Positions 24,869-34,586 of a DNA stretch of 64,000 nt are shown here, piece by piece; the first letter of the stretch is position 1; each line of letters opens with the position of its first letter. The notes beneath the pieces are model-generated. The model saw only the letters and a program-made list of their open reading frames with translations. It searched no databases and was not told the DNA's origin. Location: the NCBI GenBank assembly GCA_947627115.1, contig CANQUQ010000004.1:1-64000 (forward strand), read 5' to 3'. Origin of the DNA: an uncultured Acetatifactor sp. (GTDB taxonomy: Bacteria > Bacillota > Clostridia > Lachnospirales > Lachnospiraceae). The position numbers and the translations under genes are program-made.

Positions 24869-26926
24869 ATGGACCGAGAGACCTCCATACTGGAGCTGAA
24901 GGGCGTGGGCGAAAAGACCCGCAGGCTTTTTGAAAAACTGGATATACGAACGGTGGGCGAGCTCCTGTCACATTATCCCAGAGACTATGAGCTCTTTGAG
25001 GAGCCGGTGAAGATCGCACAGGCCGCGCCGGGGAAGGTGTGCGCCGTCTATGCGCTGGTCACCGGAATGCCCAATGTCAGGCGGGTGCGGAGCCTTCAGA
25101 TCCTGAACGTGAACATTTCGGACGAGACGGGCACAATGCAGCTGACGTTCTTTAACATGCCGTTCTTAAAGAAGGTCCTGAAGCCGGGGGGATATTATCT
25201 GTTCCGGGGAACGGTGCTGAGCCGCGGGAACGCGAAGCGGATGGAACAGCCGAAAATTTATCAGGCAGAGGAATACCGCAGACAGACCGGCAGGCTGCTC
25301 CCCAGATATTCCCTGACCAAAGGGCTGACCAACCAGGCGGTGCAGAAAGCGGTCAGACAGGCATTGAGCCTCTGTGACCCTGAGGAGGAATTCTATCCCA
25401 GGGCCATGCTGGACACATTCGACCTGATGCCGGAGCGGGAGGCGGTGGAGACGATCCACTTTCCGGCGGACCGAAGCTCCCTCCTGAGGGCAAGGCAGCG
25501 GCTGGTCTTTGACGAATTTTTTGCCTTTCTGTATCTGCTGCGGATCAACAGGCAGGCGGGGGAGGGGCTGGAAAATCACTTCCGGATGTTCGAGACCGCG
25601 GACACGGTGCGCTTTCTGGAGCGGCTCCCGTTCTCGCTGACCAAAGCGCAGTCAAAGGTATGGCAGGAGATCAGGAACGACATGGGAGGTGCCTGCTGCA
25701 TGAACCGTCTGATCCAGGGAGATGTGGGCTCCGGCAAGACCATCCTGGCGGTGCTGGCCCTTCTGATGACCGCCGCCAACGGATATCAGGGCGCTCTGAT
25801 GGCGCCTACGGAGGTGCTGGCCGTCCAGCACTTTGAGACAATAAGCGGATATGTGGAAAAATACGGGATATGCTTCCGGCCGGTGCTCCTGGTGGGCTCC
25901 ATGACCGCCGGGGAGAAGCGGGAGGCATATGAGAAGATCGCTTCCGGGGAGGCCAATCTGATCATCGGGACCCATGCGCTGATCCAGGACAAGGTGCAGT
26001 ACAGATCGCTGGCCCTGGTGGTGACGGACGAACAGCACCGGTTCGGCGTCCGCCAGAGAGAGAATCTTGCCCGGAAGGGGGAGGCGCCGCACATACTTGT
26101 GATGAGCGCCACGCCCATCCCCAGGACCCTGGCGATCATACTGTACGGCGACCTGCACATTTCCGTGGTGGATGAGCTGCCCCAGGGAAGGCTTCCCGTG
26201 AAGAACTGTGTGGTGAACACCTCCTACCGCCCAACGGCGTACAGATTCATCGCCGGACAGGTGGCCCAGGGCCGCCAGGTCTATGTGATCTGCCCCCAGG
26301 TGGAGGAGGGGGAGATGGAGGACCTGGAAAACGTGGTGGATTACGCCGAGAAGCTGAGGAGCGCCCTGCCGCCCGATATTCAGGTGGCGTATCTGCACGG
26401 CAGGATGCGCGCTTCCGACAAGAACCGCATTATGAACGAGTTCGCCGCACATTCCATAGACGTTCTGGTGTCCACCACCGTCATTGAGGTGGGGATCAAC
26501 GTGCCCAACGCCACGGTGATGATGGTGGAAAATGCCGAGCGCTTCGGACTGGCCCAGCTCCATCAACTCAGAGGGCGCGTGGGCAGGGGAGAGCACCAGA
26601 GTTACTGCATCTTTGTGAGCGCAAAGGAAGACCGGGAGACCATGGAACGTCTGCAGATCCTGAACCGCTCCAACGACGGCTTTCAGATCGCCGCCGAGGA
26701 TCTGAGGCTGAGAGGGCCTGGTGAGCTGTTCGGCGTGCGCCAGAGCGGAGATTTCGCCTTCCGTGTGGGGGACATCTACACGGATGCGGACGTGCTGAAG
26801 CGGGCGGCGGACGCCATCGACAGCCTTCTCGACCGGGACCGCGATCTGGCGCTTCCGGAGCACGGGGCGCTAAAGCGCCGCCTGGCGCAGCAGGCCGCAA
26901 ATACTGTTGACTTTAGGACCATATAA
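24869..26926 (+). CDS. recG: ATP-dependent DNA helicase RecG
   Basis: A 685-residue RecG. The N-terminal wedge/OB domain (about 60-160) is followed by helicase domains with Walker A GDVGSGKT (K290), the motif II variant D387-E-Q-H, LVMSATPIPRTLAI, and the C-terminal QLRGRVGRGEHQSYC. RecG remodels stalled forks and branched DNA. The ORF is open 46 codons further upstream, but the ATG with GAGG eight bases before gives the normal RecG N-terminus (LKGVGEKTRRLFEKL). Confidence 0.97.
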   Translation: MDRETSILELKGVGEKTRRLFEKLDIRTVGELLSHYPRDYELFEEPVKIAQAAPGKVCAVYALVTGMPNVRRVRSLQILNVNISDETGTMQLTFFNMPFLKKVLKPGGYYLFRGTVLSRGNAKRMEQPKIYQAEEYRRQTGRLLPRYSLTKGLTNQAVQKAVRQALSLCDPEEEFYPRAMLDTFDLMPEREAVETIHFPADRSSLLRARQRLVFDEFFAFLYLLRINRQAGEGLENHFRMFETADTVRFLERLPFSLTKAQSKVWQEIRNDMGGACCMNRLIQGDVGSGKTILAVLALLMTAANGYQGALMAPTEVLAVQHFETISGYVEKYGICFRPVLLVGSMTAGEKREAYEKIASGEANLIIGTHALIQDKVQYRSLALVVTDEQHRFGVRQRENLARKGEAPHILVMSATPIPRTLAIILYGDLHISVVDELPQGRLPVKNCVVNTSYRPTAYRFIAGQVAQGRQVYVICPQVEEGEMEDLENVVDYAEKLRSALPPDIQVAYLHGRMRASDKNRIMNEFAAHSIDVLVSTTVIEVGINVPNATVMMVENAERFGLAQLHQLRGRVGRGEHQSYCIFVSAKEDRETMERLQILNRSNDGFQIAAEDLRLRGPGELFGVRQSGDFAFRVGDIYTDADVLKRAADAIDSLLDRDRDLALPEHGALKRRLAQQAANTVDFRTI

Positions 26927-26935
26927 CGCTAAAAT
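26907..26935 (+). promoter_or_regulatory. Promoter of the DegV-family gene
   Basis: TTGACT (26907-26912) and TAAAAT (26930-26935) with a 17-base spacer, starting inside the last codons of recG and 37 bases from the degV-like start. Confidence 0.75.
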
Positions 26936-26972
26936 GTTGTATGTCATGTAAAAAGTTCCGGGGGGATATATT

Positions 26973-27848
26973 ATGTCGAAAGTAGCAATCGTAACGGACA
27001 GCAACAGCGGTATCACGCAGGCCGCAGCCAGGGAGATGGGAATCTTCGTCCTGCCCATGCCGTTCATGATCGACGGCGAGACATTCTATGAGGATATCAG
27101 TCTGACGCAGGAGCAGTTCTACGAAAAGCTGGCCGCCGGCGCGGACATCAGCACTAGTCAGCCCTCCCCGGAATCCGTCATGGAGCTTTGGGACCGGGTC
27201 CTTTCCGAGTATGACCAGCTGGTACATATTCCCATGAGCAGCGGCCTGTCGGGCTCCTGCCAGAGCGCCATGATGCTTGCCGAAGACTATGAAGGCAGGG
27301 TGCGTGTAGTGAACAACCAGCGGATCTCCGTCACCCAGCGCCAGTCCTGTCTGGATGCGCTGGCTTTGGCGGCGTCAGGGATGGACGCCGACCGGATCGG
27401 GACCTACCTGGAGGAGGATAAATTCAACAGTAGCATTTACATCATGCTGGATACGCTCTATTATCTGAAGAAGGGCGGCCGGATCACGCCCGCAGCGGCG
27501 GCCATCGGCACCATGCTGAGGCTGAAGCCCGTGCTGCAGATCCAGGGGGAGAAGCTGGACGCTTTTTCCAAGGCCCGCACCGTCAACCATGGCAAGACGG
27601 TCATGTTAAATGCCGTAAAGAGCGATATCGAGAACCGATTCGGCGGACTTACCGAGGATAAGCACATCTGGCTGGATATCGCCTACACCGCCGACCGGCA
27701 GGCGGCGGAGGTCTTTCGGCAGGAAGTCGGGGAGATCTTTCCCGGCTATGCTATTCACATGGATCCGCTCTCCCTGAGCGTATCCTGCCACATCGGCCCC
27801 GGTGCGCTGGCCCTGGCCTGCTGCAAGAAGATTCCGGAACGGATGTGA
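26973..27848 (+). CDS. DegV family fatty acid-binding protein (FakB-like)
   Basis: A 291-residue DegV protein. N-terminal VAIVTDSNSGI, TSQPSPESVMELWD, IPMSSGLSGSCQSA and the C-terminal HIGPGALALAC are the family landmarks; the last two line the fatty-acid phosphate/carboxylate site. DegV (FakB) carriers hold a fatty acid for phosphorylation by FakA, whose gene is nearby. Chain preference cannot be deduced. GGGGGG lies seven bases before the ATG. No DNA-binding domain is present despite the historical name. Confidence 0.92.
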   Translation: MSKVAIVTDSNSGITQAAAREMGIFVLPMPFMIDGETFYEDISLTQEQFYEKLAAGADISTSQPSPESVMELWDRVLSEYDQLVHIPMSSGLSGSCQSAMMLAEDYEGRVRVVNNQRISVTQRQSCLDALALAASGMDADRIGTYLEEDKFNSSIYIMLDTLYYLKKGGRITPAAAAIGTMLRLKPVLQIQGEKLDAFSKARTVNHGKTVMLNAVKSDIENRFGGLTEDKHIWLDIAYTADRQAAEVFRQEVGEIFPGYAIHMDPLSLSVSCHIGPGALALACCKKIPERM

Positions 27849-27921
27849 GAGCCGCAGCTGAAACAACGGCCGGGCGGATGAACAGACCGGAGCGGATGTG
27901 AGAATTTTGAGGGGGAAAATC

Positions 27922-28983
27922 ATGGAAGCAAGGATCGAGACGATCATCAGTGAGATCGAAACGCTGCAGCAAAAGGCACAGGCGGCTGCACAGAACAGAG
28001 CCAAGGGACAGCCTGTGGACAGAAGGCATTTCACGCTTCTGCTAGGCGGCGTCTCCGTATGCCTGCGGACACCGGGGATACCGGTCCACATGGGGTACGA
28101 TAAGCTGTACCACTGTGAGGGAGAGCAGGATGCGGCCCAGGTAAGGCATTTCCTGGAGCAGATGTACCGCATCACCGACCGGAAGAGCCTGCAGGAGAAC
28201 ATAGAGAGAATTTTTGGAAGCGGCGAACAGTACGGAGATTTCATGACGTTCTGGTGCGGCGCGCCGCTGTTCGATCTGAAGGAGCTGAACAGGGGCGGAA
28301 AGAAGGTGTTCCTGGCCTGCAGGGAGTGCGCCGAGCCCTTCCGTCCGATCGTGAAGGAAAAGGGATTCTACGCCTGGGATATCGACAGCAGGATCGGCCT
28401 GTGCAGGCGTGCGGTGGCGTGCGGGATCCTGTCGGAGGAGGATTTCTGGGAGATAACAGACCCCTGGGTACGTGAGGCCTTGGTCTTTTATCATTCCTTT
28501 GAGGAGTATGCTGTCAGCATTCTCTGCGGCGTGGTCTATGACGTTGCCGTTCACGGCAGGAAGACAGGCAGGATCGACAAGGACGTGGCCGAGATCTTTG
28601 AGAACCATAAAAATATGGTGGAGCATCTGCTGGGAGAAGGCGGAGCGTGGTGCAGGAACGCCTGGTACGAGCCGAAGGAGCGGGAGTGGGCCGCGCCGCT
28701 GATGCGGGGAGGATACATGGGCTGCAAGGTGACGCAGAAGGCCCTTGAGGAAGGCGCAGGGCACATGTGCCGTCTGGAGCCGGAAAAGGGCAATGAGGAT
28801 ATTGACAGCGGCTGGAGATTCTTTGCGGAGGATGAGACCCAGGAGTGTACGGACAGGCAGGACAGCGCGACGATCATGTCATTGGATTCGGTCTGCAACC
28901 TTTGGCCGGAGATGATGGGATTTCTGCATGCAGGGACGGGACGTAAGTTCGCAAAGACGAAAAATGGATGGGCGGAGGAGTAA
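27922..28983 (+). CDS. DUF1266 and DUF2185 domain protein
   Basis: A 353-residue cytoplasmic protein. A DUF1266-like part (about 140-215) reads AWDIDSRIGLCRRAVACGILSEEDFW and SFEEYAVSILCGVVYDVA; a C-terminal DUF2185-like part (about 260-315) reads GGYMGCKVTQKAL and DSGWRFFAEDE. Both families are common among immunity proteins and accessory proteins of polymorphic toxin loci, but no toxin gene is beside it here. GAGGGGG precedes the ATG; a GTG eight codons earlier is less likely. Function unknown. Confidence 0.7.
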   Translation: MEARIETIISEIETLQQKAQAAAQNRAKGQPVDRRHFTLLLGGVSVCLRTPGIPVHMGYDKLYHCEGEQDAAQVRHFLEQMYRITDRKSLQENIERIFGSGEQYGDFMTFWCGAPLFDLKELNRGGKKVFLACRECAEPFRPIVKEKGFYAWDIDSRIGLCRRAVACGILSEEDFWEITDPWVREALVFYHSFEEYAVSILCGVVYDVAVHGRKTGRIDKDVAEIFENHKNMVEHLLGEGGAWCRNAWYEPKEREWAAPLMRGGYMGCKVTQKALEEGAGHMCRLEPEKGNEDIDSGWRFFAEDETQECTDRQDSATIMSLDSVCNLWPEMMGFLHAGTGRKFAKTKNGWAEE

Positions 28984-29015
28984 AGTCCTCTGCCTTAAAG
29001 GAGTGTTCAAGCACA

Positions 29016-30944
29016 ATGGCAAAGACAGACAATTACGACGCCTCCAGTATTATGGTGCTGGAGGGGCTGGAGGCCGTGCGCAAGCGGCCGGGCATGTACA
29101 TCGGCAGCGTGTCCACCAAGGGCCTCAATCATCTGATCTACGAGATCGTGGATAATTCCGTGGACGAGCATCTGGCGGGTCACTGCGATACCATAAACGT
29201 CACTCTGGAGAAGGACGGCTCCGCCACCGTGTCGGACAACGGCAGGGGCATACCAGTGGGAATGCATGAGAAGGGCATCAGCGCGGAGCGCCTTGTCTTT
29301 ACCACCCTTCACGCCGGCGGCAAGTTCGACAACGGCGCCTACAAGACCAGCGGCGGCCTTCACGGCGTGGGCTCCTCCGTGGTGAACGCCCTGTCCGCAA
29401 GACTGACCGTGACCGTGAAGACAGGCGGCTTTATCTACCAGGACAGCTATGAGAGGGGCAATCCCACCACGGAGCTGGTGGACGGACTGCTCCCGGTAAA
29501 GGGAAAGACCAGGGAGACTGGGACCAGCGTGAATTTCCTCCCGGACGACACCATCTTTGACAGGACCCGCTTCAAGGAGGACGAGGTGAAGAGCCGCCTT
29601 CATGAGACGGCCTATCTGAATCCCAGCCTGACCATTGTATTCAAGGATCTCCGCAGGGAGGAGCCGGAGACGGTGATCTTCCACGAGCCGGAGGGCATCA
29701 CGGGCTTTATCAAGGATATGAACAAATCCAGCGAGGCCATTCACGACGTGATCTGCTTCTCCGGGGAGAGCGAAGGCATCACCGTGGAGGTGGCCTTCCA
29801 GTATATCAACGAATTTCACGAGAACGTGCTGGGCTTCTGCAACAATATCTACAACTCCGAGGGCGGCACCCATCTGACGGGCTTTAAGACCATGTTCACC
29901 AACGTGATCAACACCTACGCCAGAGAGCTGGGCATCCTGAAGGAGAAGGACGTGAATTTCACCGGCGCCGACGTGCGCAACGGCATGACGGCGGTGGTCT
30001 CCATCAAGCATCCCGATCCCCGCTTTGAGGGCCAGACCAAGACAAAGCTGGACAATCAGGACGCGGCCAAGGTGGTCAGCAAGATCACCGGCGAGGAAGT
30101 AGTGAGGATCTTTGACAGGAATTTGGAGACCCTGAAAAATATCATCGGCTGCGCGGAGAAAGCGGCCAAGATCCGAAAGACCGAGGAACGCGCCAGGACG
30201 AATCTGCTCACCAAGCAGAAATTTTCCTTTGATTCCAACGGCAAGCTGGCGAACTGCGAATCCAAGGATCCCGCCCGGTGCGAGATCTTCATCGTGGAGG
30301 GAGATTCCGCGGGAGGCAGTGCAAAGACCGCCCGCGACCGCATGTATCAGGCCATCCTGCCCATCCGCGGCAAGATCCTGAATGTGGAGAAGGCCAGCAT
30401 CGACAAGGTGCTTGCCAACGCGGAGATCAAGACCATGATCAACGCCTTCGGCTGCGGATTTTCGGAGGGGTACGGAAACGATTTCGACATTTCCAGGCTC
30501 CGCTATGACAAGATCGTGATCATGGCGGATGCGGACGTGGACGGAGCGCACATCTCCACGCTGCTCCTGACCCTCTTTTACCGCTTTATGCCGGAGCTGA
30601 TCTTCGAGGGGCATGTCTATATCGCCATGCCTCCCCTCTATAAGGCGATGCCCGCCAAGGGGAAGGAAGAGTACCTCTACGACGACAAGGCCCTGGAAAA
30701 ATACAGGAGGACGCACAAGGGCTCATTCACGCTTCAGCGCTACAAGGGCCTGGGAGAGATGGACGCCCAGCAGCTGTGGGAGACGACTCTGAACCCGGAG
30801 ACCCGCCGCATGAAGCGGGTGGAGATCGAGGACGCGCGCATGGCCAGCGAGGTCACGGAGCTGCTCATGGGGACGGAGGTCCCGCCCCGCAAGGCCTTTA
30901 TCTACGATCATGCCCATGACGCGGAGCTGGACATGCAGGCATAG
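29016..30944 (+). CDS. parE: Type IIA topoisomerase subunit B (ParE/GyrB family)
   Basis: A 642-residue ATPase subunit. The GHKL ATP site includes DNSVDEHLAGH, DNGRGIPVG and YKTSGGLHGVGSSVVNALS; the TOPRIM domain has EGDSAGGSA at 428-434 and DADVDGAHI; the end has LQRYKGLGEMDAQQLWETT. With the ParC-like subunit encoded next it makes a gyrase/topoisomerase IV type enzyme. ParE rather than GyrB is inferred from the partner lacking a GyrA box. The true start is taken as the ATG 12 bases after AAAGGAG. The last codons are part of a 55-bp duplication. Confidence 0.85.
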   Translation: MAKTDNYDASSIMVLEGLEAVRKRPGMYIGSVSTKGLNHLIYEIVDNSVDEHLAGHCDTINVTLEKDGSATVSDNGRGIPVGMHEKGISAERLVFTTLHAGGKFDNGAYKTSGGLHGVGSSVVNALSARLTVTVKTGGFIYQDSYERGNPTTELVDGLLPVKGKTRETGTSVNFLPDDTIFDRTRFKEDEVKSRLHETAYLNPSLTIVFKDLRREEPETVIFHEPEGITGFIKDMNKSSEAIHDVICFSGESEGITVEVAFQYINEFHENVLGFCNNIYNSEGGTHLTGFKTMFTNVINTYARELGILKEKDVNFTGADVRNGMTAVVSIKHPDPRFEGQTKTKLDNQDAAKVVSKITGEEVVRIFDRNLETLKNIIGCAEKAAKIRKTEERARTNLLTKQKFSFDSNGKLANCESKDPARCEIFIVEGDSAGGSAKTARDRMYQAILPIRGKILNVEKASIDKVLANAEIKTMINAFGCGFSEGYGNDFDISRLRYDKIVIMADADVDGAHISTLLLTLFYRFMPELIFEGHVYIAMPPLYKAMPAKGKEEYLYDDKALEKYRRTHKGSFTLQRYKGLGEMDAQQLWETTLNPETRRMKRVEIEDARMASEVTELLMGTEVPPRKAFIYDHAHDAELDMQA

Positions 30945-31010
30945 CGTGAGAAGTGCTTCTAACCGCTCACAGTAAAAACTGTTTCGCGGAAGAAGCACTA
31001 TGTCTCACGC
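30944..31010. repeat. Long near-perfect palindrome after parE
   Basis: GCGTGAGA (30944-30951) and AGTGCTTCT (30952-30960) pair with AGAAGCACT (30991-30999) and TCTCACGC (31003-31010), leaving a three-base bulge. Inside, CCGC (30963-30966) pairs with GCGG (30986-30989) and ACAGT (30969-30973) with ACTGT (30978-30982). No T run follows, so it is not a standard terminator; it could block 3' exonucleases or form a cruciform. Confidence 0.85.
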
Positions 31011-31011
31011 G

Positions 31012-31058
31012 GAAGAATGCCCAAGCGAACTTCGTTCGCTTTAGTATGGGCATTCTTC
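31012..31058. repeat. Second hairpin between parE and parC
   Basis: GAAGAATGCCCA (31012-31023) pairs perfectly with TGGGCATTCTTC (31047-31058). Nested in it AGCGAAC (31024-31030) pairs with GTTCGCT (31034-31040). It directly adjoins the first palindrome, giving two back-to-back stem-loops before parC. Confidence 0.85.
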
Positions 31059-31169
31059 TCACCGGAATCTTACGATGCGGAGCTGGACGTGCAGGCAATA
31101 GCGTGAGAAGTGCTTCTAACCGCTCACAGTAAGGGCTGACAGCATCTTTGCAACAGAGGGAAGGATAAC

Positions 31170-33410
31170 ATGGACGACAACAGGATCATCAGAACCGAAT
31201 ATTCCGAGGAGATGCAGAAGGCATATATCGACTATGCCATGAGCGTCATCATCGCCAGAGCGCTGCCGGATGTGCGGGACGGCTTAAAGCCCGTGCAGCG
31301 CAGGGTCCTCTACGATATGTACGAGCTGGGCATCCGCTTCGATAAGCCCTACAGAAAGAGCGCCCGCATCGTGGGCGACACCATGGGTAAATATCATCCT
31401 CACGGCGACAGCTCCATCTACGATTCCCTGGTGGTCATGAGCCAGGATTTTAAGAAGGGCATGGCTCTCATCGACGGGCACGGCAATTTCGGCAATATCG
31501 AGGGAGACGGCGCCGCGGCCATGCGTTACACGGAGGCCAGGCTTCAGAAGGTGACCCAGGAGGCTTTCCTGGGAGATCTGGACAAGGATGTGGTGGACTT
31601 TGTCCCCAACTTTGACGAGACCGAGAGAGAGCCGGCGGTACTGCCGGTCAGGATCCCGAACTTTCTGGTCAACGGCTCCGAGGGCATTGCGGTGGGAATG
31701 ACCACCAGCACCCCGCCCCACAATCTCTGCGAGGTCATCGACGCCATGAAGGCCTACATGCAGAATGAGAACATCACTACGAGAGAGCTGATGCGCTATA
31801 TCAAGGGACCGGATTTCCCCACCGGGGGCATTGTCACGAACAAGGACGAGCTGGAGGAGATCTATGAGACCGGCACGGGCAAGATCAAGCTCAGAGGGAA
31901 GGTGGAGTTCGAGAAGGCCAAGGGCGGCAGGACCAACGTGGTGATCTCGGAGATCCCCTACACCATGATCGGCGCCGGGATCGCGAAATTCCTGTCGGAT
32001 GTGGCCGCCCTGGCGGAGTCGAAAAAGACTCAGGATGTGGTGGATATCTCCAACCAGTCCTCCAAGGAGGGCATCCGCATTGTCATAGAGCTGAAGAGGG
32101 ACGCCGATGCGGAGAACTTTGTGAATCTCCTGTACAAGAAGACCAGGCTGGAGGATACCTTCGGCGTGAACATGCTGGCCATTTCCGACGGAAGGCCGGA
32201 GACCATGGGCCTTAGGCAGATTCTGAAGGCGAACGTGGACTTCCAGTATGAGCTGGCCACCAGAAAATATACCAATCTTCTCGCCAGGGAGACGGAGCGC
32301 AAGGAGATCCAGGAGGGCCTGATCAAGGCCTGCAACGTGATCGATCTGATCATCGAGATCCTGCGCGGCTCCAAGGACCGGAATATGGCCAAGGCATGCC
32401 TGGTGGAGGGGAAGATCGACGGCATCAAGTTCAAGACCAAGGAGTCAAAGATCATGGCCACCCAGCTGATGTTCACCGAGAAGCAGGCCAACGCCATTCT
32501 GGAGATGCGCCTGTACAAGCTGATCGGCCTGGAGATCGAAGCGCTGATAAACGAGCATGAGGAGACCATGGCAAACATCTACCGCTACGAGGATATCCTG
32601 GACAGAAGGGACTCCATGGCCCAGGTGATCATGAACGATCTGGACGAATACCGGAAAGAGTACGGAAGAAGGCGCCGCACCTCCATCGAGAACGCGGAGG
32701 AGGCCGTCTACAGGGAGAAGGAGATCGAGGAGACGGATGTCTGCGTGCTGGTGGACCGGTTCGGCTATATCAGGTCCGTGGACACCGCGACCTACGAGCG
32801 GAACAAAGAGACGGCCGACGGGGAGAATCGCTTTGTGTTCTTCTGCAAGAATACGGGGAGAGTGTGCGTCTTTACCGACACGGGCCAGCTCCACACCGTC
32901 AAGGTCATGGATATCCCCTTCGGAAAATTCCGCGACAAGGGGACTCCCTTGGATAATATCAGCAACTACGATTCCGAGAAGGAACAGATCGTATATATCA
33001 CCAGCCAGACGGAGCTGAATCTGCGCCAGGTGGTATTCGTGACGGCCCAGTCCATGATGAAGCTGGTGGACGGCGGCGAGTTCGACGTGTCCAAGCGCAC
33101 GGTGGCCGCCACGAAGCTGGCGGAGGGCGACGCCGTGGTCAGCGTGGCAACGCTGCTGGAACAGAGATATATCGTGCTTCAGACGAAGAAGGGCGTCTTC
33201 CTGAAGTTCTCCGTGGAGGAGATCCCGGAGAAGAAAAAGGGAGCCGTGGGCGTCAGAGGCATGAAGCTGGGTGCCGGGGATACGGTAGAGAACGTCTATT
33301 ACACCATGGTCCTGGACAACACCTCCATCGAGTACAACGGCAGACAGGTCATTTTGAACGATCTGAAGAACGGCAGACGCGACACGAAGGGGACAAAGAT
33401 TCGGGTATGA
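31170..33410 (+). CDS. parC: Type IIA topoisomerase subunit A (ParC/GyrA family)
   Basis: A 746-residue breakage-reunion subunit. The winged-helix region has KPVQRRVLYDMYELG, the quinolone-resistance region HPHGDSSIYDSLVVMSQ, and the catalytic tyrosine is Y120 (AMRYTEARL). After the coiled coil the C-terminal domain forms beta-pinwheel blades (RFGYIRSVD, NTGRVCVFTD, KGVFLKFS) but no GyrA box (QRRGGKG-like) is seen, which favours a topoisomerase IV-like decatenase over gyrase. A canonical gyrase pair should exist elsewhere. The ribosome site is GAGGGAAGGA. Confidence 0.87.
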   Translation: MDDNRIIRTEYSEEMQKAYIDYAMSVIIARALPDVRDGLKPVQRRVLYDMYELGIRFDKPYRKSARIVGDTMGKYHPHGDSSIYDSLVVMSQDFKKGMALIDGHGNFGNIEGDGAAAMRYTEARLQKVTQEAFLGDLDKDVVDFVPNFDETEREPAVLPVRIPNFLVNGSEGIAVGMTTSTPPHNLCEVIDAMKAYMQNENITTRELMRYIKGPDFPTGGIVTNKDELEEIYETGTGKIKLRGKVEFEKAKGGRTNVVISEIPYTMIGAGIAKFLSDVAALAESKKTQDVVDISNQSSKEGIRIVIELKRDADAENFVNLLYKKTRLEDTFGVNMLAISDGRPETMGLRQILKANVDFQYELATRKYTNLLARETERKEIQEGLIKACNVIDLIIEILRGSKDRNMAKACLVEGKIDGIKFKTKESKIMATQLMFTEKQANAILEMRLYKLIGLEIEALINEHEETMANIYRYEDILDRRDSMAQVIMNDLDEYRKEYGRRRRTSIENAEEAVYREKEIEETDVCVLVDRFGYIRSVDTATYERNKETADGENRFVFFCKNTGRVCVFTDTGQLHTVKVMDIPFGKFRDKGTPLDNISNYDSEKEQIVYITSQTELNLRQVVFVTAQSMMKLVDGGEFDVSKRTVAATKLAEGDAVVSVATLLEQRYIVLQTKKGVFLKFSVEEIPEKKKGAVGVRGMKLGAGDTVENVYYTMVLDNTSIEYNGRQVILNDLKNGRRDTKGTKIRV

Positions 33411-33997
33411 GAGTGATTGCTGGAACGGCAGGGAGCCTGCCTTTGAAGACGCCGGAGGGTTCGGCCACCAGGCCCACGACGGACAGGATCAAGGAGACCC
33501 TTTTCAACATGCTGCAGTGGGACCTGCAGGGCCGCGTGTTCGTGGACCTGTTCAGCGGCAGCGGCGCCATCGGCATCGAAGCCCTGAGCCGCGGCGCGGA
33601 GAGGGCGTATTTTGTGGAGAATGCGCCCAGGGCGCTGGACTGCATACGCCAAAATCTTGCATTTACGAAACTGGAAGAACGTGCTATAGTATTAAAACAG
33701 GAGGCGTGCGTCGCCCTGGGCGGCATCAGCGAGCCGTTCGTGGATATCATCTTTATGGATCCGCCCTACGGCTGCGGGCACGAGGAGCGCGTCCTGGCCT
33801 CCCTGAGAGACAGGAATTATGTGACGGAGGACACCAGGATCATCGTGGAGACCTCTCTGGACACGGACTTTTCCTATCTGCGGGAGCTGGGATTTTTTCT
33901 GGAGAGGGAGAAGCGATACAAGACCAACCGGCATATGTTCCTCCGAAGGATCGCGTCAGATAAAGAAACGGATGTGCGCCTGGAGCGCAGAATTTGA
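33407..33997 (+). CDS. rsmD: 16S rRNA (guanine966-N2)-methyltransferase
   Basis: A 196-residue Rossmann methyltransferase of the RsmD family. N-terminal [18 protein letters not shown], the SAM loop [20 protein letters not shown] and the catalytic motif D118-P-P-Y-G122 fit. It methylates G966 of 16S rRNA in the 30S head. The ATG overlaps the parC stop (ATGA). rsmD followed by coaD is a widely conserved pair. Confidence 0.95.
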   Translation: MRVIAGTAGSLPLKTPEGSATRPTTDRIKETLFNMLQWDLQGRVFVDLFSGSGAIGIEALSRGAERAYFVENAPRALDCIRQNLAFTKLEERAIVLKQEACVALGGISEPFVDIIFMDPPYGCGHEERVLASLRDRNYVTEDTRIIVETSLDTDFSYLRELGFFLEREKRYKTNRHMFLRRIASDKETDVRLERRI

Positions 33998-34044
33998 GAG
34001 ATAGCGCGCGTACCGGCCCCATACGCCCGCGCATGGAGGAAAAG

Positions 34045-34533
34045 ATGAAGAGAGCGGTATATCCCGGCAGCTTTGACCCGATGACATACGGACATCTGGA
34101 TATCATAAACAGAGCCTCGGAAATTTTTGATGTATTGATCGTCAGTGTTCTGAATAATAATCAAAAGACACCGTTGTTTTCTGTTGAAGAACGTGTTAAG
34201 ATACTTAGAGAGGCCACCAGGCATCTTCCCAACGTACAGGTGGACAGCTTCAGCGGCCTTCTCACCAACTACGCCGCCGCCAACGATCTGCATGTGGCAG
34301 TCAGGGGGCTGCGTGCCATCACGGATTTCGAGTATGAGCTGCAGCTGGCGCAGACGAACCGTATGCTGTCCGGCGGACAGCTGGACACGGTCTTTCTGAC
34401 GACCAGTCTTGAGTACGCTTATCTCAGCTCCTCCAGCGTAAAGGAAATAGCCAGCTTTGGAGGCGATGTTTCAAAAGCGGTTCCGGATTTTGTGGAGGAG
34501 CTGCTCCACGAAAAATACAAGACCGGGCAGTAA
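34045..34533 (+). CDS. coaD: Phosphopantetheine adenylyltransferase
   Basis: A 162-residue nucleotidyltransferase of coenzyme A synthesis (4'-phosphopantetheine + ATP to dephospho-CoA). The adenylate-binding motif is T14-x-G16-H17 in [13 protein letters not shown], and the C-terminal [16 protein letters not shown] is the second substrate signature. The reading frame is open upstream to within rsmD, but GGAGGA before ATG 34045 sets the start. Confidence 0.96.
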   Translation: MKRAVYPGSFDPMTYGHLDIINRASEIFDVLIVSVLNNNQKTPLFSVEERVKILREATRHLPNVQVDSFSGLLTNYAAANDLHVAVRGLRAITDFEYELQLAQTNRMLSGGQLDTVFLTTSLEYAYLSSSSVKEIASFGGDVSKAVPDFVEELLHEKYKTGQ

Positions 34534-34586
34534 ATAAGCACTGCGGTCCGGCCCAGGCCGGGCGTCAGGGATAAGGAGTGATGCCA

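Larger units (their letters stand above)
30921..31132. repeat. 55-bp duplication of the parE 3' end flanking a 101-bp palindromic segment
   Basis: Bases 30921-30975 (last parE codons, stop and start of the spacer) recur at 31077-31132 with one substitution and one inserted A. The inserted A and new context destroy the original stop in the second copy. The 101 bases between consist mainly of two hairpin arms (30976-31058). No coding capacity is apparent. It could be a small palindromic element with a long direct duplication, or a tandem duplication of a 156-bp unit. Confidence 0.85.

Noticed and set aside
29016..33410. Assignment as the main DNA gyrase (gyrB-gyrA)
   Set aside because: The A subunit lacks a GyrA box and there are no dnaA/dnaN/recF genes nearby; topoisomerase IV type is preferred, though not proven.
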